Positions 35,087 through 42,459 of a stretch of DNA of 64,000 nucleotides are shown here, one piece after another. Both the position numbers and the translations under genes were made by a program. The DNA is taken from the NCBI GenBank assembly GCA_046546375.1, contig JBKGXV010000010.1, positions 6,021 through 70,020 on the forward strand, read 5' to 3'. This DNA comes from JAEZKC01 sp046546375. Its GTDB lineage: Bacteria > Fibrobacterota > Chitinivibrionia > Chitinivibrionales > Chitinispirillaceae. The notes beneath the pieces are model-generated. The model was not told the origin of the DNA. It ran no database searches and worked only from the letters and a program-made list of their open reading frames with translations. Every line of letters starts with the position of its first letter. Within the stretch, counting starts at the first letter, position 1.

Positions 35087-35835
35087 CTCCCCACCACCCG
35101 TTCACCAGTGAAAAGAGAGAAATAAATTTCATCCAACGCCATTCCGGGCCAATGCTCACAGAGCTGATCGAGACTTCCGCAGAAAAGAGATGCTCCACCT
35201 TTAAGGATTATCACCGTATCAGCCAGTTTCTCGACAAAATCAAGCACATGGGATGATACAAGCGTACCGATCCCCTCCTGACGGAAAAGGGACACAAGCT
35301 GTTTTACCCCATACACAGAAGCCGGATCAAGACCGTTTGTCGGCTCATCCAGAACAAGAAACTTTTCCGCAGCCGTGAATGCCACCATCAGAGATGTTTT
35401 CTTGCGCATACCCTGGGAGTAATCACTGCACGGTTTCAGTTCAAACCAGTCCTCCAAAAAAAGATACCGCCTGAAGAGCTCCATGCGTTGCCTGAAAAGA
35501 TCTTCTTTCACACCGCGAAGCTCCCGAATCACTTCCAGATTCTCCCTTCCGCTCAGGGTTTCATCCAGAACCGGATGCTCCGGAGCATACCCCACCCCGA
35601 ATGCACTGATGAAATCTCCTGGAGGAATATCCACAACAGATGAATCAACCTTGTATTCACCCTCCGTACCGGTGATCTGGCGCAGAAGAATTTTTATAAG
35701 AGTGGTTTTGCCACTGCCGTTCGAACCCACCAGTGCCGTACAGCCAGAAGCGGAAAAAGAGATGTCCAGCGGTCCCAAACAGAATCCCCCTGAGCCGGGG
35801 TACTCATAGATCAGTCGTTCAAGTGCAATGCGCAT
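35083..35835 (-). CDS. ABC transporter ATP-binding protein
   Basis: A single-domain ATPase of about 250 residues. Walker A is GSNGSGKTTL. The Q-loop region is GYAPEHPVLDETLSGRENLE. The signature motif is DYSQGMRKKTSLM, Walker B with D-loop is FLVLDEPTNGLDPA, and the H-loop is in GTLVSSHVLDFVEKLADTVI. The profile is that of ABC-2 exporters of the drug/antibiotic or Nod type. The frame opens at a TTG (35874), but ATG 35835 gives the normal MRIALERL start. It pairs with the permease at 33884-35086. Confidence 0.88.
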   Translation of the reverse strand: MRIALERLIYEYPGSGGFCLGPLDISFSASGCTALVGSNGSGKTTLIKILLRQITGTEGEYKVDSSVVDIPPGDFISAFGVGYAPEHPVLDETLSGRENLEVIRELRGVKEDLFRQRMELFRRYLFLEDWFELKPCSDYSQGMRKKTSLMVAFTAAEKFLVLDEPTNGLDPASVYGVKQLVSLFRQEGIGTLVSSHVLDFVEKLADTVIILKGGASLFCGSLDQLCEHWPGMALDEIYFSLFTGERVVGR

Positions 35836-35927
35836 AAAGCTATCTTTGCCTCGGTAAAAAAGAAATGGGATCAATCAGGTAAAGCAGTCTGAAAATACCA
35901 TATCGGCAACAACCAAGTCGAATTACC

Positions 35928-37085
35928 CTACGCCACATCTCTCCCCCAGAATTTTATAGACTTTTCCCCGAAATTTTTTCTTATCTGATCAAGAGCCCCC
36001 ATCAGATGACGCTCTTTCTGACTGTCCACAAACATATCCATCTGCCCGTAAGGGAAAGTAAGCTCTGTGCACTCAAGATCGAGCTCGGAAAGCCGCACTC
36101 TGCGGGTGAAGATTTTCCGAAGCACCTCATATGCATAGTCAAAAAGGCTCAGATCACCCTGCACGGGAAAAGGCAGTTTAAGTAACCTGGACGCGGCAGT
36201 TCCATCAGCATAACTTATGCGCAACCGGATTCTCCCTGTACCCAACCCCATATCCCTCACGCGACAGCCGGCACGGGACACCAGATGAAACAATGCACAG
36301 GATATCATCTGCTCATCATTGGTCTGCTCCTGCAGAGTAAGCGTTTCTCTCACGGAAGGGGGCGGCTGGACTATATCACGCACCGAGGATTCATCAATAC
36401 CCCTGGCCTGATCATAGATATCTTTGGCGGCAGGCCCCAGAGCACATGCCAGATCGGCAGGGGGGATCTGGAGTATATCCTGAACCGTATGAACATTGAA
36501 CTGAAGCAGCTGATTGAGAATACGGTTGTCCAGACCGGGAAGAAACGTTACCGGAAGAGGTGCCATGAATTCCTCCTCACAACCGCTCATAACAGAGCAC
36601 AACCCCTTGGGCTTTATCACCCGGGTAGCCACTTTACTCACCAATCGATTGGAAGCCACACCCACAGCGCTGTCAAACCGGCACTCCCGCAGGATCTGTT
36701 TTCTGAACCTGTCCCCCACATCGACAGATGGACCCAAAAGCCGGCGGGTTCCGGTAAGATCAATAAAAAGATGCCCGGGACCGGCGGTTTCCGCCTTTGG
36801 TGAAAGCTGTGAAGCGCCCTTCATAAGCACCCCTTCGGCTCTTTCATATGCCGAAGGAAGAGGTGAGGTAAGAGTCAGGTCTCTGCAGGTCCGCTGCGCA
36901 GCTTCCGGAGACATTCCCCGTCTCACCCCTGCCTCGAACGCCTCTGCGGACATGTCCAGCACCACTTTTCGACCTGCCCCCGCACTGACTACCGCCACCG
37001 GCCGCTCCTTGAGCCTGGGGTTGAGCACTCTGGCCACTGAGACAAAGAAATTCACCACATTTATATGAAGAATGGAACGTTCCAT
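35928..37085 (-). CDS. imuB: ImuB-like catalytically dead Y-family polymerase
   Basis: A Y-family DNA polymerase homologue of 385 residues. The fingers, palm and helix-hairpin-helix (LPGLDNRILNQLLQFNVHT) layout is normal. The N-terminal catalytic motif HIDMDCFF of DinB reads HINVVNFF here (Asp to Asn9, Asp to Val11). The second motif SLDEAYLD is replaced by GPGHLFID (Asp-Glu to Gly104-His105). All three metal-binding carboxylates are thus gone, as in ImuB. Near the C-terminus QMDMF (residues 348-352) matches the beta-clamp-binding pentapeptide. It lies upstream of the ABC genes and dnaE2 on the same strand, as expected for a mutasome adaptor. No ImuA-like gene is seen. Confidence 0.83.
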   Translation of the reverse strand: MERSILHINVVNFFVSVARVLNPRLKERPVAVVSAGAGRKVVLDMSAEAFEAGVRRGMSPEAAQRTCRDLTLTSPLPSAYERAEGVLMKGASQLSPKAETAGPGHLFIDLTGTRRLLGPSVDVGDRFRKQILRECRFDSAVGVASNRLVSKVATRVIKPKGLCSVMSGCEEEFMAPLPVTFLPGLDNRILNQLLQFNVHTVQDILQIPPADLACALGPAAKDIYDQARGIDESSVRDIVQPPPSVRETLTLQEQTNDEQMISCALFHLVSRAGCRVRDMGLGTGRIRLRISYADGTAASRLLKLPFPVQGDLSLFDYAYEVLRKIFTRRVRLSELDLECTELTFPYGQMDMFVDSQKERHLMGALDQIRKNFGEKSIKFWGRDVA

Positions 37086-37189
37086 TCAGACCTCATGATT
37101 AAGATTGGAAACGAAAACTGATTACGCCGGGGTAGAGACAATAATTTTGAGGGCAAAACCGGGGCCGTTTAGGAGATGAGATAATGCCT

Positions 37190-37214
37190 TGGAGGAAAAT
37201 TACTGATTCCTCCA
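37190..37214. repeat. Inverted repeat upstream of imuB
   Basis: TGGAGGAA and TTCCTCCA form a perfect 8-base-pair stem with a nine-base loop between the DUF72 gene and imuB. No T-run follows on either strand, so it is a weak terminator candidate or a transcript-processing structure. Confidence 0.45.
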
Positions 37215-37263
37215 GGAAACATCAAATCACCTCTCTCTCCCACAAACCCGTATTTCTAAACCG

Positions 37264-38046
37264 CTATTCTCTACCCAGCATCTCCCTGAGCTTCAACGCA
37301 TTCCGCACGGCCTGACCTTTAGAATGATTATTGAACACCAAAAGCACTACTCCGGCTATTTCCTGCATCAGCCTGATTTTTGGGATCCACTCCTTCAGCT
37401 CTTCTTCGGAATAACTGTAATCATAACGACTTACATTATCACCGCACCACCAGTTTTTCCTGTTGCGCCCGTGGAATCTGACATAAGCAAGATCAGAGGT
37501 CACCAATGCTGTGGGTTTGGGCAGTTTGGGCAAACGAGGCTCATCCACATTAACCAACGCCAATTTCCGAGACTCCAACTCTTTATAAACAGATTCACGC
37601 TGCCAGTCTCTGCCCCTGAATTCAACCGCAAGCGGAATCTCGCCGAATCCGTTACAAAGCGCATCCAGATATTTTCTGTTGGTAGATGTGTAATGAAAAC
37701 TGTGCGGAAACTGAAGCAGCACAGAAGCCAGCTTGGAATCGATAAGCAGAGGTTCAATCCCCTGCATAAATGTTTGGGTTTCCCGGACCCGCTGCGCCGG
37801 ATCGATATCGTGGGTAAGAGTCCGGTGAGCCTTTACCGAAAAGGTGAAATCATCCCCCACCGTCTCAGCCATTCTTTTGATCATGCCCGCTTCAGGCTGA
37901 CGATAATAGGTGAAGTTGAGTTCCGTAGTATTGAAATGTGCTGAAAAAAACCGCAGATACTCACTCTGTCTCGTACCGGGAGGATAAAATGAACCGACCC
38001 AGTCAGAATAGGAGTACCCGCTTGTTCCTATCAGAATCCTGTTCAT
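37264..38046 (-). CDS. DUF72 family protein (YecE-like)
   Basis: A 260-residue TIM-barrel protein of the DUF72/YecE family. The family markers are visible: IGTSGYSYSDWVGSFYPPG at the start, FNTTELNFTYYR, LLQFPHSFHYTSTNRKYLD, VEFRGRDW and the C-terminal FNNHSKGQAVRNALKLREML. The biochemical function of the family is unknown, though the fold resembles Xyl/AP-endonuclease-like barrels. It lies 178 bases upstream of imuB among DNA-damage genes. That context hints at, but does not prove, a repair link. Confidence 0.92.
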   Translation of the reverse strand: MNRILIGTSGYSYSDWVGSFYPPGTRQSEYLRFFSAHFNTTELNFTYYRQPEAGMIKRMAETVGDDFTFSVKAHRTLTHDIDPAQRVRETQTFMQGIEPLLIDSKLASVLLQFPHSFHYTSTNRKYLDALCNGFGEIPLAVEFRGRDWQRESVYKELESRKLALVNVDEPRLPKLPKPTALVTSDLAYVRFHGRNRKNWWCGDNVSRYDYSYSEEELKEWIPKIRLMQEIAGVVLLVFNNHSKGQAVRNALKLREMLGRE

Positions 38047-38121
38047 TTTATGCTGCCATCAGTGCACAGATTTCAATTGTGGTTCTGAATGGTTCCTGAA
38101 TACAGACCCTATAATTCAACC

Positions 38122-38463
38122 TCATTTCGATCCCCTTTTCACCTTTTTCTTTTTCACTTTAGGCTCGGGAAGCTGCTCAGCAGTGACTCTCACCAGTTCA
38201 CCAATCCAATCCCTATTCTCAATCTGATCCTCAATGAGGAAATAAGGCTTTGCCCCGGAATACGGTGCAGCTTCAGAAACATCCCCTATAAAAGCCCGTC
38301 CCGCTTCAGTCGGTTTTACATAAAGCTGATTACTGCAAATCAGTGCCACGACCTTGCCATTGCAATAGAGGGCATACTCACCAAACATTTTTCTGTAAGT
38401 GACTGTTCCAGCACGTTCCATCTGCTCCACAACGAATCCCACAAAATCTTCATCCGATGACAC
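38122..38463 (-). CDS. TfoX N-terminal domain protein
   Basis: A 113-residue protein consisting of the TfoX-N domain (VTYRKMFGEYALYCNGKVVA and QLYVKPTEAGRAF) plus a lysine-rich tail (KVKKKKVKRGSK). Stand-alone TfoX-N proteins are widespread; only the gamma-proteobacterial full-length TfoX/Sxy is known to control competence, so no competence role is claimed. It is 75 bases from the DUF72 gene and 38 from the radical SAM gene on the same strand. Confidence 0.88.
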   Translation of the reverse strand: MSSDEDFVGFVVEQMERAGTVTYRKMFGEYALYCNGKVVALICSNQLYVKPTEAGRAFIGDVSEAAPYSGAKPYFLIEDQIENRDWIGELVRVTAEQLPEPKVKKKKVKRGSK

Positions 38464-38501
38464 CTAAACCTCCTGTTTTCAACATGTTACAGAACTTCCT
38501 T

Positions 38502-39623
38502 TCAGAGTTTCATATAGTTTTTCGCCAAAGCGAACCGCTTTCCCTTGAGAGGAAGCGCATCGGCAGAACAGATTTTCCCCTCTCTTCGCAATCTGATGAT
38601 ACGCCGGGCAGTTTGCGGCCCTATCCCCGGAACCCGCAACAGAGCAGCCATATCGGCCCGGTTCACATCAACCGGAAAAAATTGAGGATTGCTCTGAGCC
38701 CAGACAAGCTTGGGATCCCGGTCATAAAAAAGCCTCCCCTTACCGTCAAACTGTATATCCTCACCTGTGAAACCATAATTGCGCAGCAAAAAGTCCACCT
38801 GATACAACCGGTGCTCTCTAACAAACATCTCATCGGAACGGACAGGCTTGGCACTATGTTCACCCGGTATGTCCTCACTTCCCAGCCCGCGCTGATATGC
38901 GGAGAAATACACCCGGTTAAGATTGAGACGATCATAAAGACCCGCCGTGTACTTCACGATCTCCGCATCGGTTTCATCCGAAGCCCCGACTATGAACTGA
39001 GTGGACTGCTTCACCCGGGAGTATTTCATCCCCCGGGCAGTCTGCTGGGCGATACGCCGCATCGGGCCGATAATATCCTTTCTGAAATCCTTTTTTTGAG
39101 AAAGATGAGAGACATGCCTTTCTCCGGGAGCTTCGATATTAACGGAAACGGCATTGGAGAGAGACAACGCCTCATCCACCGCAGCATCAGATGCACCGGG
39201 GATGACCTTAAGGTGTATATATCCCCTGTAGCTATACTTTCTACGCAGAATAGCAGCTGTGGAATTAAGCAACTTCATGGTGTTGTCCGGTGTTCCCACA
39301 ACCCCGCTGCTCAGAAATATCCCGAACACCTTCTTCAGCCGGACGTACTCCAAAAAAACAGAAGCCATTTCATCAGGATTCACTGTGCACCGGGGGACAT
39401 CCATTGCATCTCTGTAAGGACAGTAACCACAGTCATTTGTGCACACATTGGACATCAGAGTCTTGAGCATGACGGAAAAGCCGCCGTTGGGAAGAGACAC
39501 CGGATAAAACCAGGCACCGTCACTTCCCCTGACACGCCGGTCCTGGTCATTAGTCCCGCAGGCACATGAGAGATCGTAGCGGGATGCATCGGAGAGGAGT
39601 TTGAGTTTTTGGTGAATATCCAT
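38502..39623 (-). CDS. Radical SAM protein, DNA modification/repair family
   Basis: A 373-residue radical SAM protein. The cluster motif is C61-x3-C65-x2-C68 (CTNDCGYCPY), with an extra N-terminal Cys pair (YDLSCACGT). The C-terminal 80 residues contain a DNA-binding helix-hairpin-helix (LLRVPGIGPQTARRIIRLRR). This is the architecture of the putative DNA modification/repair radical SAM family (TIGR03916), which is usually adjacent to a uracil-DNA-glycosylase-like partner. I see no such partner next to it. lexA lies 112 bases upstream and TfoX-N downstream on the same strand. A repair role is a family inference. Confidence 0.9.
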   Translation of the reverse strand: MDIHQKLKLLSDASRYDLSCACGTNDQDRRVRGSDGAWFYPVSLPNGGFSVMLKTLMSNVCTNDCGYCPYRDAMDVPRCTVNPDEMASVFLEYVRLKKVFGIFLSSGVVGTPDNTMKLLNSTAAILRRKYSYRGYIHLKVIPGASDAAVDEALSLSNAVSVNIEAPGERHVSHLSQKKDFRKDIIGPMRRIAQQTARGMKYSRVKQSTQFIVGASDETDAEIVKYTAGLYDRLNLNRVYFSAYQRGLGSEDIPGEHSAKPVRSDEMFVREHRLYQVDFLLRNYGFTGEDIQFDGKGRLFYDRDPKLVWAQSNPQFFPVDVNRADMAALLRVPGIGPQTARRIIRLRREGKICSADALPLKGKRFALAKNYMKL

Positions 39624-39735
39624 TTCGAGACCCTGTTTGGAATAAAGAGAGGTAGCTGTTTTGAAGACGGGAAAAATCCGTTCCGGGACCTTTGCCCCGG
39701 ATGATTTACGGGTATATCAGTAGATCACCTGTTAT

Positions 39736-40365
39736 TCAGTATTTTCTTATAACCCCCACCAGCTTGCCCAGAATCTGAATATCTCCCCCCTCCGGTACGA
39801 CGATATCGCTGAAAGCAGGGTTCTCCGCACGAAGGATAATGCAGTCCGCCCTGCGCATGAAACGCTTCAGGGTAGCCTCTCCATCCATAAGAGCGACAAT
39901 GACTTCCCCGTTTTCAGCCGTACACCTTTTGCGCACCACAACTATGTCGTTATCCAAAACACCTATTCCGGTCATGCTCTCACCCCGGATGCGCAAGGCA
40001 AACAGATCATCACCCCTGAAAACAGATTTATCCAGGGTCAGATACCCTTCCAGATTCTCCACTGCGGTGACGGGCTTGCCTGCTGCCACTGACCCCACCA
40101 GCGGTACTCCTTCGGGAATCTCCTCCTGCTGCTGCTCCCCAAAGAGATCTCCCAGTATTTCTATCCCCCGGGCCCTTCCTCCCAGTATGCGGATGTAACC
40201 CTTGCGCTCAATGAGCTTGAGATGCTGCCGGACATTGTTGGCACTGCGATACCCAAGTTCCTGAGCGATTTCCCGCACAGTGGGAGGGAAGCCGCACTCA
40301 TTTCTGTATTCAACTATGAACCCCAGTACCCGGCTCTGCTCGGGTGTGAGAGGATTCTGCTGCAT
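39736..40365 (-). CDS. lexA: LexA SOS repressor
   Basis: The SOS response repressor and self-cleaving protease, 209 residues. The N-terminal winged helix has the recognition segment REIAQELGYRSANNVRQHLK. The cleavage site is Ala95-Gly96 (GSVAAGKPV), and the catalytic dyad is Ser130 (RGESMTG) and Lys167 (DGEATLKRF). RecA filaments trigger cleavage in the family. It follows the small gene at 40469-40681, whose promoter carries a perfect LexA box, so lexA is probably autoregulated as the second gene of that unit. The 103-base gap between them contains a strong stem-loop. Confidence 0.97.
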   Translation of the reverse strand: MQQNPLTPEQSRVLGFIVEYRNECGFPPTVREIAQELGYRSANNVRQHLKLIERKGYIRILGGRARGIEILGDLFGEQQQEEIPEGVPLVGSVAAGKPVTAVENLEGYLTLDKSVFRGDDLFALRIRGESMTGIGVLDNDIVVVRKRCTAENGEVIVALMDGEATLKRFMRRADCIILRAENPAFSDIVVPEGGDIQILGKLVGVIRKY

Positions 40366-40408
40366 ATTGTCTGATCCTTATCTGAGAAGAGAAAACAACT
40401 TGGATTCG

Positions 40409-40452
40409 CCCCGGAGGTGAACAACTGCTCCAGCAGTAACCCGCCTCCGGGG
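40409..40452 (-). other. Branched stem-loop between the SOS small gene and lexA
   Basis: CCCCGGAGG (40409-40417) pairs perfectly with CCTCCGGGG (40444-40452), and the loop holds a second hairpin CTGCT/AGCAG (40425-40436). There is no following T-run. It may attenuate transcription or fix mRNA ends between the two genes. Confidence 0.6.
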
Positions 40453-40468
40453 GTAAATCGATACCAAT

Positions 40469-40681
40469 TCAGAATTTCCCGATTTTCCCCACAATCACCA
40501 TGCGCCTCTGAGCTCCAGTCCCCACAAATCCGCCCTTCATGGAAATCTGCGCAGCTTTAATCGAAACCGGTTTCAATGTACTTGCCGGAACAGTAGTTAC
40601 ACAGGTGGGCTCGAATGCAGTATCCTGCCCTTTTCTGAAAACGGACAACTCCGCCTGCCTGCCCGAAAGCCTGATTTTCAT
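40469..40681 (-). CDS. Small SOS-controlled protein of unknown function
   Basis: A 70-residue basic protein starting MKIRLSGRQAELSVFRKG and ending MVIVGKIGKF. It has no recognisable domain and no membrane helix; it appears beta-rich, with an alternating hydrophobic pattern in its last third. GGAGG lies six bases before the ATG. The promoter upstream carries a perfect LexA box between -35 and -10 (40727-40755), and lexA follows. The position and control recall small SOS-induced inhibitors (SulA-, YneA- or HdsA-like logic), but no similarity to any is visible, so the function is open. Confidence 0.72.
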   Translation of the reverse strand: MKIRLSGRQAELSVFRKGQDTAFEPTCVTTVPASTLKPVSIKAAQISMKGGFVGTGAQRRMVIVGKIGKF

Positions 40682-40726
40682 AACCGTCCTCCACCGGAAA
40701 AATGTAATGCATATATCAGCATTTCT

Positions 40727-40755
40727 AATATACTGTCCAAATGAACAGTATGCAA
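40727..40755 (-). promoter_or_regulatory. LexA-operator promoter of the SOS small gene and lexA
   Basis: On the minus strand TTGCAT (40755-40750) and TATATT (40732-40727) are 17 bases apart. TACTGT-N8-ACAGTA at 40731-40750 is a perfect palindromic LexA box of the E. coli type and fills the spacer between them, the textbook repression position. The start codon of the small gene is 46 bases downstream. Confidence 0.9.
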
Positions 40756-40971
40756 GTTTTTTTTAACATACCGACTCAACATGCACTAAACCCGGAAGAT
40801 CTTCACCGAAAGCACCTCCGGATGTACCCTCGCAATAAACTCTTGTAACGATGATACGGGAACATAATGCACATGGAGGATTCTGTTCTGTGTGGATTGT
40901 GGATGGTATGAAAAAAAGAGGAGGCAAATCGCGTTTTTCCCCCCAAGGTGGCATACTGCCGGATCAGAAAT

Positions 40972-42138
40972 TCATTTCCGGGGTACCCTCTCCAGCACCG
41001 CCACACTCTCAACATGTTCCGTATGCGGAAACATATCAACCCCGCTCAGGCTCACCAGACGATAACCGGACAAAAGGCCCACATCCCGCGCAAGCGTCCG
41101 CGGATTGCAGGAAACATACACAACCCTCTTTAAAGGAGAACTGTTCAGTGCAGAAACCACTTCCGCCTCCAGACCTTTCCGAGGTGGATCCACGACCACC
41201 ACATCGAAACGTCCGGCAAAATCAGGTATCATCTCCGAAGCCCCTCCGGCATAGAAACGCACATTTCTGAGCCGGTTGTGTGAAGCTGATTCCCTGGCCA
41301 CTTTGACCGAATGCCTGTTTTCCTCTATACCGCATACCCGCGAAGCCTTCTCTGACAGCCACAGAGTAATACTTCCCACACCGCAGTACACATCAAGAAC
41401 AGCTGCACCTTGAGGAATCCAGCGCCTGATCAGATCATAGAGCCGAGGTGTCTGGAAAGGATTGACCTGAAAAAAGGTGGACATGCCCACCCTGAACTGA
41501 AAGGGACCAAGCATCTCCTTTAAAAACGGTCTTCCCCACCAGACTTCCTCCCGCTGCCCTAAAACCACATTCGTTCTGCGGGTGTTTATATTCTGGACCA
41601 CCCCCACTACGCGTGAATCCCTGATGACTCCATTTATCCTATCCACAAGGGAACGGGCCAGGTTGCGACTGGAAGGTGGTCTGGGGCCGTTGGTCACAAT
41701 ACCGATCAGGATTTCTCCGGTTCCGGCACCCCTGCGCAGAAGTACATGGCGGAAATAACCTCTGCCGCTGCGCTCATCATACGCTCCAAACCCGGTAGTA
41801 TGCGCCCAGTCACGAACAGCGTGAGCTGAAGCAGTAAGATCCCGGTCCTGAAGGAGACACTCCCTCTGATTCTCCACTTTATGGGAATCGGAAACATAAC
41901 AACCAAGTGTCAGCCTGCGGCCAGAACCTTTACCGCTGGAACCGAAGGGAAGCTGCACTTTGTGCCGGTAATGAACCGGCCGGGGACTGGGAACCACAGG
42001 CGGTACTGCAACCTCCCAATCAGAAAACAGCCTCTCAAGAGATGCTCTTTTCTTTTCCAGCTGCTCTTCATAAGGCACATTCAATGCAGTGCATCCACCA
42101 CAGACAGAAAAGTGAGTGCAGGTCAGTTTCTGGGTCAT
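40972..42138 (-). CDS. RlmD/TrmA-family RNA uracil-5 methyltransferase
   Basis: An SAM-dependent 5-methyluridine methyltransferase of 388 residues (RumA/RlmC/TrmA family). The N-terminal [4Fe-4S]-type Cys motif CTHFSVCGGC and a later Cys (QRECLLQD) are present. The catalytic domain has the SAM loop VLDVYCGVGSITLWLSEKA and VVDPPRKGLE. The nucleophile and partner are in VYVSCNPRTLARD. The N-terminal TRAM domain is absent or very short, so the exact target (23S rRNA U1939 or U747) cannot be read from the sequence. It is on the same strand as lexA but 290 bases upstream of the SOS gene. Confidence 0.9.
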   Translation of the reverse strand: MTQKLTCTHFSVCGGCTALNVPYEEQLEKKRASLERLFSDWEVAVPPVVPSPRPVHYRHKVQLPFGSSGKGSGRRLTLGCYVSDSHKVENQRECLLQDRDLTASAHAVRDWAHTTGFGAYDERSGRGYFRHVLLRRGAGTGEILIGIVTNGPRPPSSRNLARSLVDRINGVIRDSRVVGVVQNINTRRTNVVLGQREEVWWGRPFLKEMLGPFQFRVGMSTFFQVNPFQTPRLYDLIRRWIPQGAAVLDVYCGVGSITLWLSEKASRVCGIEENRHSVKVARESASHNRLRNVRFYAGGASEMIPDFAGRFDVVVVDPPRKGLEAEVVSALNSSPLKRVVYVSCNPRTLARDVGLLSGYRLVSLSGVDMFPHTEHVESVAVLERVPRK

Positions 42139-42459
42139 GAGGTTCTTTCAGAGGATAATAATAAGTTAATATAGTACCTCAATACGATATCAGCAATACG
42201 TTTCTGATCAGAAGTCATTTGCAGAAAGTCTTTTGAGAATAGTCATGTGTTTTCTGTGGTAAACAGCTGTATTCTCCCGGTTTAAACGGATTACAGAAAA
42301 GGCATAACTATTGAGGTCTTTATCAGTCATTACCCTTAATTTTCCTGGGGGGGGTAGTTTTGTGCACCAGCATTCTACCGACCTGAGGAAACGGTGCTTT
42401 TTCGGAAAACGGAAAGTGCTGCGACATAGATATTCCAAAAGAGAAAGCCGGGGTCAAAT
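42139..42459. other. 321-base divergent intergenic region
   Basis: Between the methyltransferase (minus) and the asparagine-synthetase-like gene (plus). Short frames on the minus strand here lack ribosome binding sites and similarity. An eight-G run lies at about 42348-42355. No confident promoter or operator is assigned. Confidence 0.5.

Noticed and set aside
37190..37214. Terminator between DUF72 and imuB
   Set aside because: The stem is perfect but no T-run follows on either strand, so it is listed only as an inverted repeat.
38334..38348. Sigma-54-like site on the minus strand inside the TfoX-N gene
   Set aside because: The spacer is four bases instead of five and the site is internal to a coding region.
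38457..39569. 370-codon plus-strand frame over the radical SAM gene
   Set aside because: Antisense to a gene with an intact CX3CX2C motif; no domain of its own.
40763..40954. 63-codon minus-strand frame upstream of the SOS promoter
   Set aside because: No ribosome binding site and no similarity; it lies in the gap before the methyltransferase stop.
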